A DNA stretch of 13,092 bases from JBFJKD01 sp038106145 (GCA_038106145.1 JAYODD010000035.1:1-13092), one strand, 5' to 3'. Shown: positions 1 through 6,064, counted from the stretch's first letter. The notes: generated by a model not told the origin, from the letters alone. Numbers and translations: made by a program.

Positions 1-18
1 CTTATGCACATCGATACA

Positions 19-53
19 CTGTATATACAGCCAGCATATTGAGGTATTGTCAG
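19..53 (-). promoter_or_regulatory. candidate LexA box over a leftward promoter
   Basis: Bases 19-34 read CTGTATATACAGCCAG, which fits the enterobacterial LexA pattern CTG-N10-CAG with the usual TATA-rich core. On the minus strand a -35-like CTGACA (53-48) lies upstream of -10-like hexamers inside the box. The best of these is TATATA at 27-22, with a 20-bp spacer; at the ideal 17-bp spacing the hexamer CTGTAT is weak. The promoter would transcribe leftward out of the window. No gene starts near it on the right, since the first rightward gene begins at 321. Integron integrase genes are commonly LexA-controlled and transcribed away from attI, so the natural target would be an intI gene just beyond base 1. 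That gene is not visible here, so the link is inference. Confidence 0.42.
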
Positions 54-303
54 ATTTTGTGCACGCTTTGCCCCTAACCGATGCGTGTTATCATTCCCCG
101 ATATAATTAAAATGCTTATAAAACAATGGGATACAAGAAATGAGAGAATGGATAATGGGATCCCCGTATTTTAGATAACAGGAAATTCTCGCTTTGTTTC
201 AGCAGGGAGGCGGAAATGTTCAATTTAAGCAATAAAAATCAAAGGGTTATAAAAACAGGTCGAATATCAGATTCGGCAAAACGCGCATGCGCGATATACA
301 AAT
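54..303. other. AT-rich non-coding integron leader
   Basis: There is no credible gene in this stretch. It is conspicuously AT-rich. It holds possible rightward -10 elements: a perfect TATAAT at 102-107 without a convincing -35, and TTATAA at 116-121 with a TG dinucleotide upstream and a weak TTCCCC (94-99) 16 bp before it. Either could be the cassette promoter (Pc), but neither is strong. A perfect 12-bp palindrome, CGCGCATGCGCG, lies at 282-293 just before the attI-like core site. Position and composition fit the spacer between an integrase promoter and attI. Confidence 0.4.
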
Positions 304-310
304 GTTAGGT
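293..310 (+). other. attI-like recombination site
   Basis: GTTAGGT at 304-310 matches the integron core site GTTRRRY exactly. It sits immediately before the first cassette gene. No RYYYAAC partner lies within normal attC distance upstream; the nearest similar string, CCCTAAC at 72-78, has the wrong first base and is too far away. An L-box-like GATATAC (293-299) precedes the core by four bases, much as in known attI sites. Together with the LexA-type promoter upstream this favours attI over the right end of another attC, but the right end of an unusual attC remains possible. Confidence 0.5.
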
Positions 311-320
311 GTTTTATTAA

Positions 321-674
321 ATGAAGCATATACAACCAACAAGAATACTAATCTCAAAGTATTGTGATGAGCACGATATTGATGAATCTGATCTGGATAC
401 ACTTATGGAGGAGTTAAGGCCAATAATCGAAAAGCATGGCTTTGAATTATCAGGTACAGAAACGTATTCACTTGGTTTGGAGAAGTTCTCTATCTATAAA
501 TGCGAATCATGTGAGCAACTATTTGTAAACAGGGATGAAAACCCATCAGGTTTCGATAAAAACTATGCCCCGGAAGTGTTTGAATCATTTATTTATGATG
601 GTGGAGCTCATGAAGGTAGAAAGTTATGTGAGTTATGCCTTCCTCACTCTCACAGATGGGGACATTCATCATGA
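321..674 (+). CDS. cassette 1 protein, unknown, two CxxC pairs
   Basis: This 117-residue soluble protein has no signal peptide or membrane segment. I do not recognise the family. The N-terminal half (residues 1-40) is acidic and probably helical. The C-terminal half carries CESC at 61-64 and CELC at 103-106, spaced like the two knuckles of a zinc ribbon, with histidines at 109 and 111. Metal binding is therefore likely, but the function is unknown. The ATG is 10 bases after the attI-like core, and no Shine-Dalgarno is visible, as in many cassette genes. The TGA stop ends five bases before attC1. The gene is AT-rich compared with the chromosome to the right. Expression would depend on a promoter in the integron leader. 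Confidence 0.75.
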   Translation: MKHIQPTRILISKYCDEHDIDESDLDTLMEELRPIIEKHGFELSGTETYSLGLEKFSIYKCESCEQLFVNRDENPSGFDKNYAPEVFESFIYDGGAHEGRKLCELCLPHSHRWGHSS

Positions 675-678
675 ACAC

Positions 679-765
679 ACCTAACAAGTGCATCGAGTCA
701 TTCGCTTCGCTCATTGGGACGCTCAAAAGCTGCGCTTTTTCGCGCCCCTCATGCAAACGTTAGGC
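679..765 (+). other. attC site of cassette 1 (87 bp)
   Basis: The site runs from ACCTAAC (679-685, RYYYAAC) to GTTAGGC (759-765, GTTRRRY). The arms continue to pair inward (TGCAT on the left, ATGCA on the right), with unpaired bases in between, as needed for the folded bottom strand used by integron integrases. The tip contains a perfect small hairpin, AAAAGC-TGC-GCTTTT (725-739). Length and layout are normal for an attC. Confidence 0.88.
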
Positions 766-781
766 CTATAAACAAACTGCA

Positions 782-1360
782 ATGGCGACTAATTTTTACT
801 ACGTGTACGCGCTAAAAGATCCGCGCTCCTCACCCGCGAAACCTTTTTACATTGGAAAGGGAACCGGAAGCCGAGCGTTTGATCATTTGGTCAATCCGGA
901 CAAAACAAAAAAATATGCACGAATCGAAGAAATTCAAAAGTCCGGAACGAAGCCAATCGTCGATATTCTTGTGGAGGATTTAACAGAATCACAAGCGCTT
1001 CGTCTTGAGTCCGATTTGATTGCGGCATTTGGCACCGAAGAAACCGGTGGGCTACTGACAAATGCGGTTGTTCCTGCCGGCTTGGGCGGGAAGCACCGTG
1101 AAGGAATTGTGGTGCCGCAGGGCGCGGTCGAAAGAGCCCAGCTTGGGCTTGAGCTTCTCAAGGGCGCGATATTCGAAATGGCAAAGGCCAATCCGGATGG
1201 AATACTAAACTCTGATGCCGCCAGCCTGCTAGGATTGCGAAGTGATTATCAAGGAAAACAGAAGGATTACCTTTCGTACAGCATAATTGGGTTGCTAATG
1301 CGCGAAGGGAAAATTGCACGTATTGAGGGCCCAAGGCCACGACATGTCGAAAAGGCCTAA
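782..1360 (+). CDS. cassette 2 GIY-YIG nuclease-family protein
   Basis: This 192-residue protein begins with a GIY-YIG domain of the LEM-3/ANKLE1-like type. The first tyrosine strand is YYVYAL (6-11), the YIG strand is FYIGKG (22-27), the conserved arginine is R31 and the likely metal-binding glutamate is E76 in RLESDL. N94 follows in the usual place. This fold cuts DNA with one metal ion. Residues about 122-182 form a separate C-terminal part that looks like a winged helix and could bind DNA; that part is inference. The ATG lies 16 bases after the core site with no Shine-Dalgarno. The TAA stop is inside the attC. A defence or recombination role is plausible for a nuclease carried on a cassette, but no cognate methylase or immunity gene is present, so it is probably a solitary nuclease. 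Confidence 0.85.
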   Translation: MATNFYYVYALKDPRSSPAKPFYIGKGTGSRAFDHLVNPDKTKKYARIEEIQKSGTKPIVDILVEDLTESQALRLESDLIAAFGTEETGGLLTNAVVPAGLGGKHREGIVVPQGAVERAQLGLELLKGAIFEMAKANPDGILNSDAASLLGLRSDYQGKQKDYLSYSIIGLLMREGKIARIEGPRPRHVEKA

Positions 1361-1494
1361 CAAGAAGTTGAACGCTGCCCACACGGGTAGCACCGGACCC
1401 ATTGGACTCCGCGGCTCGGTGCGCTTGTCGCTTCGTGCCAATTTTCGCGCACCAACCCGCTCCGTCCAATGGTCCGGTTAACTTGGCGTTAGAT
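1355..1494 (+). other. attC site of cassette 2 (140 bp)
   Basis: The site is bounded by GCCTAAC (1355-1361) and GTTAGAT (1488-1494). The outer arms pair through CTAAC and AAGTT. The middle arms are nearly perfect (ACCGGACC..ATTGGAC against GTCCAATGGTCCGGT, with one extra C). The inner arms pair as GGTGCGC (1418-1424) with GCGCACC (1447-1453). It is at the long end of the attC size range and shares only the core boxes with the preceding attC. Confidence 0.88.
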
Positions 1495-1613
1495 GGGAAC
1501 AACAATCGCGCGCTTACGTGCACCGATCTCCACTGCGCAACACCTGAAAACGTTGGCTGTCGAGCGTAGTGGCAGGTATCCTGATTCCACAAAAATAGAC
1601 AAAGGGATGCTGA
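1495..1613 (+). other. untranslated leader of cassette 3
   Basis: About 120 bp separate the core site from the cassette 3 start codon, much more than in cassettes 1 and 2. TTGGCT (1553-1558) and TATCCT (1577-1582), 18 bp apart, form a weak promoter candidate that might give this cassette its own transcription. No credible reading frame is seen here. Confidence 0.3.
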
Positions 1614-2105
1614 ATGGAAAATATCAACTGGGAGGCGTTGCAGGCGATTTTGGAACTGTTAGGTTTAATTGCTGTTGTCGCGTCACTAATATTCGTCGGC
1701 CTGCAACTTCAGCGGAATTCAGAAGAAATACGAAGCTCAAGCTATCATGGTGCAACTGATTCCTTTAATTCTTGGAATCTGGCGCTAATCGGGGATTCGG
1801 GCCTTTCCGAAATTTGGTTGAAAGGTCAAAAGTCCTACGATGACCTATCCGATGAGGAGGTTGTTAAATTCGGGTTTCTCCTGCGAGCTGTTTTTCGAAT
1901 TTGCGACACAGTTTATTACCAGAGCAGGCATGGAACTGGGGACACTTCTTTATGGGAGTGTGAAAGAAAAAATGTCGAAGTCTTATTTTCCACTCCTGAC
2001 TGCCGCGCTTGGTGGCGAGATCATCCTTATGGATTTAGTGCCGCATTTTCACGCTATATCGAAGACAATATTTTATCCAAACAGGCTGATGAAAACTCCA
2101 TCTAA
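1614..2105 (+). CDS. cassette 3 small membrane-anchored protein, unknown
   Basis: This is a 163-residue protein with one hydrophobic segment at about residues 12-32, followed by positively charged and polar residues. It is probably held in the inner membrane by its N-terminus with the rest in the cytoplasm. The layout (acidic NWEA start, membrane helix ending in QLQRN, then SSYH, a W..L motif, LSDEE and a FLLR.VFR stretch) resembles a widespread family of uncharacterised proteobacterial proteins; I know of no assigned function. An AAGGGA (1602-1607) seven bases before the ATG is a good Shine-Dalgarno, unlike the other two cassettes. The TAA stop lies in the attC remnant. Other frames across this gene look spurious because they lose this family resemblance. 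Confidence 0.78.
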   Translation: MENINWEALQAILELLGLIAVVASLIFVGLQLQRNSEEIRSSSYHGATDSFNSWNLALIGDSGLSEIWLKGQKSYDDLSDEEVVKFGFLLRAVFRICDTVYYQSRHGTGDTSLWECERKNVEVLFSTPDCRAWWRDHPYGFSAAFSRYIEDNILSKQADENSI

Positions 2106-2120
2106 AAACAATGTTAGATG
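2099..2120 (+). other. degenerate or collapsed attC of cassette 3
   Basis: CATCTAA (2099-2105) and TTAGATG (2114-2120) form a perfect 7-bp inverted repeat around an 8-base loop. The right arm includes the core site GTTAGAT (2113-2119). The left arm resembles RYYYAAC but ends in A instead of C. The central 50-100 bp of a normal attC are missing. It looks like an attC that lost its middle, leaving only the outer boxes, and is probably poorly recombinogenic. Confidence 0.5.
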
Positions 2121-2375
2121 GCACAACGGGGGGCGAAGTATCACCGAACCGACACTTCAGGCTCAGTTTGATGGTGCCAGCGCTTTTCGGGGAAAGGTCC
2201 TCGAAGGTCGCCGCTGTTTTTACCGGATTACGCAAACGTAACAACGGCACTTGATGAGTACGCTTTCACAGGGTGGTCCCAGGGAATACTGGCCAGAGAG
2301 AGCCAGTGGGGGTGGAGTGAAATTGGCCCGCTGCGCTCGATTCAGCTGAAAAGCCCCGGTTATAAGGGGGCAGAG
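2121..2375. other. gene-free spacer between array and core genome
   Basis: About 255 bp in which I see no gene, RNA gene or intact att site. TGGCAC at 2119-2124 and GTGCCA at 2174-2179 form a short inverted repeat of uncertain meaning. No duplicate of the tRNA-Ser 3' end is found here or further left, so there is no sign of tRNA-targeted integration. This may be the original flank of the integron or the relic of a lost cassette. Confidence 0.4.
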
Positions 2376-2407
2376 AAAAAAACCGGTTCCAGGGAACCGG
2401 TTTTTTT
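2376..2407. terminator. strong bidirectional intrinsic terminator
   Basis: AACCGGTTCC (2381-2390) and GGAACCGGTT (2393-2402) form a GC-rich hairpin flanked by a run of A on the left (2376-2382) and a run of T on the right (2401-2407). It can terminate in both directions. On the minus strand it lies just past the tRNA-Ser 3' end; on the plus strand it closes transcription from the cassette array. Confidence 0.9.
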
Positions 2408-2413
2408 GTTTAA

Positions 2414-2501
2414 TGGCGGAGGGGCAGGGATTCGAACCCTGGGTGCCTTGCGACACGTCGGTTTTCAAGACCGGTGCTTTCAACCACTCAGCCACCCCTC
2501 C
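2414..2501 (-). tRNA. tRNA-Ser(UGA)
   Basis: Read on the minus strand, the gene folds as a class II tRNA. The acceptor arms GGAGGGG (2501-2495) and CCCCTCC (2424-2418) pair fully. The anticodon loop CTTGAAA gives anticodon UGA, which reads UCN serine codons. There is a long variable arm, a TTCGAATC T loop and an encoded CCA at 2416-2414. The discriminator base is G, as in bacterial serine tRNAs. The top pair of the anticodon stem is C-A instead of the usual C-G. The gene follows rne by 41 bp on the same strand and has its own -10 element and a downstream terminator. Confidence 0.97.
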
Positions 2502-2507
2502 GTGAAG

Positions 2508-2541
2508 CCGCGAATTATACCTTCGCGGGCGCGGTAAACAA
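2508..2541 (-). promoter_or_regulatory. tRNA-Ser promoter with overlapping inverted repeat
   Basis: On the minus strand a perfect TATAAT (2519-2514) lies 12 bases before the tRNA 5' end. TTGTTT (2541-2536), 16 bp upstream, is a partial -35. The bases after the -10 are GC-rich (TCGCGG), the discriminator type seen in stringently controlled tRNA promoters. A perfect 7-bp inverted repeat, CCGCGAA/TTCGCGG (2508-2514 and 2522-2528), spans the -10. It could also be a 3' hairpin of the rne transcript, but no T-run follows it. Confidence 0.55.
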
Positions 2542-2542
2542 G

Positions 2543-5500
2543 CTATTGGATGCCGTTAACGCTGTTGCTTTGCTTGTCCGCCTGCTTTTTTAACCGCGGG
2601 TCATTGGCTGGGCGCTGAAATTCCACATGAATTTGTGCGACCGGCGAGGGCAGGTCCGTATGCAGGGGTGCAGAAACAGGCGGCGTGGGGCGTAACGTCT
2701 GTATGGCGATGGCTGTCACTGGCTTAGGCTGGCGACGGGGGTCGTTAATTGCCCGCGAGGTGAGTCCAGGCATCTTCTCCTCTGTAAGGTTTTCGTGACC
2801 AGCGCCTTCAGCTCCCGACACCGCAATTGGGGCGATATCAGCTTGCGCGGTTGGCGTATCGACGGCTGAGGCTGTGGTGCCAACTTCAGCTAAGTCTGCC
2901 GCTACCGCTGGAGCTGCGACAATGGAAGGAGCAGAAGGCGGCGTTTCGCTTGTGGCGGCAGGTGCATCTTCGGAGCGCTCGCCTGGTAGCGAGGTGTCCG
3001 CCCGGGCTTCCCAGTCGCTATCTTTGATATCCGAATAGACCCTGGTTGCTATCGGTGCTGCTATGTCCTGGGTTTCATCGTAGGGCGGAGCGTCGCTTTG
3101 TTCCACGTCAGTTGCGGACGAAGTCGGATTTTCATCTGCAGTGATGATCAGCACAGGAGTATTCGATTGCTCATTCGTTGTGTTGAACTCGTTGGCGTCT
3201 CCAGGCACATCATTGGCGGAGGTGTCGTTAACAATCAGCATCTGATCCGTTGCCATAGCATCAGTAGGAGCGGTGGCTTTCTCTCTTGCGGCCAGTTCGA
3301 TATCTGGCGTGGGTTTCGACCTCTCGGCTTGCGCTGGTGTGTTTTTTGCGTTGTTTACCACAGGCGCAGTTGTTGCTGTTCCCTCGGCGACAGGACTGAG
3401 TTCCGAAGACGATTGTTGTTGCCCGGAGTTATTGCCATTGCTCCGTTCCTGATTGGCGGGCATAGCCTTACGTTCGCGGCGTCGGCGCGGATTGCGGCGT
3501 CCGCCGCCAGAGCGTTGCTGCGGCCGGTTTTGATCGGTTCCAGTATCTGCCACCGATTTATCTGTAGCGGTAGCCTCTGAGGCAGCGGCAGACGTGTCTG
3601 CGAACTTCTCCGCGGATGACGCCTGGTCCTTACTGTCGCTACGTTGATTGCGGTTGCGACCTGAGTCGCGTCCCTGCCGTTGCCCGGCGTTTTCCGAGCC
3701 GCGGTTGCGGGGTCTACGCCGGCTGTTGTTGCGGTTGCGGTTGGCGGGGCGTGGAGCCTCTTTATCAACTGGTTGCGCAGCGGGAGCTTTCTGCGTCGTG
3801 GCGGTGTCCACTGCCGGAGTGGTGGCACTACCCAGTAACGCATTGAGTGCGCGACGGAATAACCCGGGTTTTGCGCTAGCGATCGAAACGACCTCGGGGC
3901 TCGGCGCCGGCACCACGCTAGCGGCTGGTGTAGAGGCCGTGGGCGCGGGGCTGCTCGGCGCTATTCGTTGTACCGCAGGCAGTGGCAGTGGCGCGATGGG
4001 TTCCGGGCGAATCAATTCGTTGTTTTCCTCGCTGACGACAGCTTCGGCGAGACGATAGCTATATTCCCCGGTGGCGCCTTCATCTTGCTCGCGAATGCGG
4101 GTGACTTCGAAATGGGGTGTCTCCATTTCCGGATTAGGCAGGACTATCACCCGTAATTTATTGCGTTTTTCGATGGCCTGAATTTCGGCTCGTTTCTCAT
4201 TTAGCAGGAAAGTGGCAACGGGCACCGGGGTGATGGCGTGGATTTCCGCGCTATTTTCTTTTTGCGCCTCTTCTTCCACCAGGCGAAGTATGGACAACGC
4301 GATGGAACGAGTGCCTCGGATGGTGCCCTGACCCATGCAGCGCGGGCAGATTTTGAATGTCATTTCTTCGAGGGAAGGGCGCAGACGCTGACGAGACATC
4401 TCCAGCAGGCCGAAACGAGAAATACGTCCAACCTGTACCCGGGCGCGATCCACTTCCAGGGCCGCGCGCATGCGATCTTCCACCAGGCGCTGGTTTTTCG
4501 CCGAGAGCATGTCGATAAAGTCGATGACCAGCAGCCCGCCAATATCCCGCAGGCGCAACTGGCGCGCAATTTCGTCAGCCGCTTCGAGGTTGGTGTTAAG
4601 GGCCGTTTCCTCGATATCGCTGCCTTTGGTGGCGCGCGAGGAGTTGATGTCGATGGAAACCAGCGCTTCGGTGACGTCGATAACAATGGAGCCGCCGGAG
4701 GGTAGTTTTACCTCGCGCAGGAATGCGGTTTCGATCTGGTTCTCAATCTGATAGCGATTGAACAGGGGGATATTATCCTGATAGAAGCGCACTCTGCTGT
4801 GATAATTCGGCATCACCTGCTGAATAAAGGCGGCGGCTAGTTGGTAGGCCTCCTGGGTGTCGACGATAACTTCACCGATGTCCGGACGCAGGTAATCACG
4901 AATAGCGCGAATAATGACGTTGCTTTCCTGGAACAGGAAGTGTGGCGCCTTGGTCTGCCTGGCTTCGTTGGCGATGTTGTTCCACAGCTGCATCAGATAA
5001 TCGAGATCCCATTGCAACTCTTCGGTGGTTCTCTCTATGCCAGCCGTGCGTACGATAACGCCAGCACCGTCGGGAATAGCCAGGCCGCGCATGGCATCCC
5101 TTAGCTGGTTGCGTTCGTCACCCTCGATTCGGCGCGAAATGCCCCCGGCCCGTGGATTGTTTGGCATCAGCACCATGTAACGCCCAGCCAGACTGATAAA
5201 GCTGGTGAGGGCCGCGCCCTTGTTACCCCGTTCTTCTTTATCCACCTGCACGATAATTTCCTGGCCTTCGGAGACTACGTCCTGAATGCGCACGCGCCCC
5301 TTGTTCTCGGCGGGCGCTTTTTTAAAGTACTCGCGGGAAATTTCCTTGAGAGGTAAGAAGCCGTGACGCTCGGACCCAAAATTCACAAAAGCGGCTTCCA
5401 GGCTGGGTTCGACGCGGGTGATGACACCCTTGTAGATGTTGGCTTTTTTCTGTTCCTTGGTACGGTTTTCGATGTCCAGATCGTAGAGGCGTTGACCATC

Positions 5501-5557
5501 GACCAGAGCCACGCGCAGCTCTTCCGGCTGGGAGGCGTTAATCAGCATTCTTTTCAT
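2543..5557 (-). CDS. rne: ribonuclease E
   Basis: Essential endoribonuclease that starts mRNA decay, matures rRNA and tRNA, and scaffolds the degradosome at the inner membrane. The 1004-residue protein has the full catalytic half. The S1 domain (about 35-120) has F57 and F67. A 5'-sensor region follows, with R170 and T171. The catalytic aspartates are D303 and D346, and the Zn-link is CPRC at 404-407, all at the E. coli positions. The C-terminal half is disordered: an amphipathic membrane-targeting helix at about 563-577, arginine-rich RNA-binding patches at about 603-640 and 682-697, an acidic Ser/Thr/Ala-rich stretch, and two NDPR motifs (938-941 and 985-988), a short motif also present in Pseudomonas RNase E. 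The AGGA Shine-Dalgarno (5571-5568) lies 10 bases before the ATG. The stop is 41 bp before tRNA-Ser. rne is divergent from rluC, as in E. coli, and probably autoregulated through its leader. Confidence 0.97.
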   Translation of the reverse strand: MKRMLINASQPEELRVALVDGQRLYDLDIENRTKEQKKANIYKGVITRVEPSLEAAFVNFGSERHGFLPLKEISREYFKKAPAENKGRVRIQDVVSEGQEIIVQVDKEERGNKGAALTSFISLAGRYMVLMPNNPRAGGISRRIEGDERNQLRDAMRGLAIPDGAGVIVRTAGIERTTEELQWDLDYLMQLWNNIANEARQTKAPHFLFQESNVIIRAIRDYLRPDIGEVIVDTQEAYQLAAAFIQQVMPNYHSRVRFYQDNIPLFNRYQIENQIETAFLREVKLPSGGSIVIDVTEALVSIDINSSRATKGSDIEETALNTNLEAADEIARQLRLRDIGGLLVIDFIDMLSAKNQRLVEDRMRAALEVDRARVQVGRISRFGLLEMSRQRLRPSLEEMTFKICPRCMGQGTIRGTRSIALSILRLVEEEAQKENSAEIHAITPVPVATFLLNEKRAEIQAIEKRNKLRVIVLPNPEMETPHFEVTRIREQDEGATGEYSYRLAEAVVSEENNELIRPEPIAPLPLPAVQRIAPSSPAPTASTPAASVVPAPSPEVVSIASAKPGLFRRALNALLGSATTPAVDTATTQKAPAAQPVDKEAPRPANRNRNNSRRRPRNRGSENAGQRQGRDSGRNRNQRSDSKDQASSAEKFADTSAAASEATATDKSVADTGTDQNRPQQRSGGGRRNPRRRRERKAMPANQERSNGNNSGQQQSSSELSPVAEGTATTAPVVNNAKNTPAQAERSKPTPDIELAAREKATAPTDAMATDQMLIVNDTSANDVPGDANEFNTTNEQSNTPVLIITADENPTSSATDVEQSDAPPYDETQDIAAPIATRVYSDIKDSDWEARADTSLPGERSEDAPAATSETPPSAPSIVAAPAVAADLAEVGTTASAVDTPTAQADIAPIAVSGAEGAGHENLTEEKMPGLTSRAINDPRRQPKPVTAIAIQTLRPTPPVSAPLHTDLPSPVAQIHVEFQRPANDPRLKKQADKQSNSVNGIQ

Positions 5558-6064
5558 TTGGTACTATTCCTGCGTTTGCATAAAGCCGCAGGCAGAGGAA
5601 GCTGCTGGGACGAGCCTTGAGGAACTGTTACCGCGAATCGCGCCGAACGGATATCGCAGTGCGCACATCCAGGGCGGGTAGCCCCCCGTGTGCGCGGTCT
5701 GTTTCTATCACTGTCCGTAGGTTCATTGTTACTTTGAATTCTTCGTTAAAGTGCAATGTTCTATGGGTAACCCGTTGTCGACATTTACGGCGAGGATTAG
5801 GGTCATCGATCCCGTTTCTCGCCAGTGGCAGCCGCACAGCATTCAAGCTCGGCTGCGTCCACAATCAATTCTGCTCTCGGTCTCGCTTATCAGTCTGCAA
5901 CTTCCACGCCTTGGCGCGGTTGGTGTTCAGGGGCCTGCAATCCCACTCAGGGTTTGTGCAGGCAACCCGTTAAATCAATCATTGGGGGTGTCCCCAGTGT
6001 CCTGGCCTCGAGGCCTGATTTCAATATAACGCAAACTATTTTGCGGTCAGTGCCACTCGACTCG
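5558..6064 (-). promoter_or_regulatory. long structured rne 5' leader
   Basis: About 500 nt lie between the candidate rne promoter and the rne start, with no believable reading frame. Several perfect inverted repeats would fold in the mRNA: 5933-5939 with 5957-5963 (GCCTGCA/TGCAGGC), 5828-5834 with 5850-5856 (GCAGCCG/CGGCTGC), 5661-5666 with 5690-5695 (GCGCAC/GTGCGC, with an inner GGGC/GCCC stem), and 5569-5574 with 5587-5592 (CCTGCG/CGCAGG). The last one covers part of the Shine-Dalgarno. Two shorter ones lie at 5983-5996 and 6004-6015. In E. coli and Pseudomonas the rne leader mediates feedback control by RNase E; this leader has the same layout, though I cannot assign it to a known RNA family. 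Confidence 0.6.

Larger units (their letters stand above)
304..2119 (+). mobile_element. integron cassette array, three cassettes
   Basis: Three GTTRRRY core sites at 304, 759 and 1488, plus a fourth at 2113, split the region into units of about 455, 729 and 625 bp. Each unit holds one rightward gene with very little other sequence. The first two units end in folded sites bounded by RYYYAAC and GTTRRRY (679-765 and 1355-1494). In the second, the gene's stop codon is part of the attC, which is typical of integron cassettes. The units are AT-richer than the core genome to the right and differ from one another in base composition, as expected for independently acquired cassettes. The array is bounded on the right by a gene-free stretch, a bidirectional terminator and tRNA-Ser/rne. 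Confidence 0.8.

Noticed and set aside
934..1592. Minus-strand reading frames over cassette 2 and its attC
   Set aside because: They lie opposite the GIY-YIG gene and across a folded attC and have no family resemblance.
1493..1759. Rightward 88-codon frame beginning at the core site of cassette 3
   Set aside because: It covers the cassette leader and runs out of frame into the membrane-protein gene, which has a better Shine-Dalgarno and a recognisable layout.
304..2120. CRISPR array
   Set aside because: The recurring elements are attC core boxes around genes; there are no regular short repeats and spacers.
1840..2241. Rightward 133-codon frame over the end of cassette 3
   Set aside because: It is a shadow of the 1614-2105 gene in another frame and crosses the attC remnant.
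2220..2495. Minus-strand frame with a plausible start
   Set aside because: It is a translation of tRNA-Ser and its flank.
2414..2501. tRNA-Ser as a genomic-island attachment site
   Set aside because: No second copy of the tRNA 3' end occurs in the window, and the adjacent region is explained by integron recombination.
2827..5104. Many rightward frames opposite rne
   Set aside because: They arise from the codon bias of the antisense strand; none has a motif, while rne is intact throughout.
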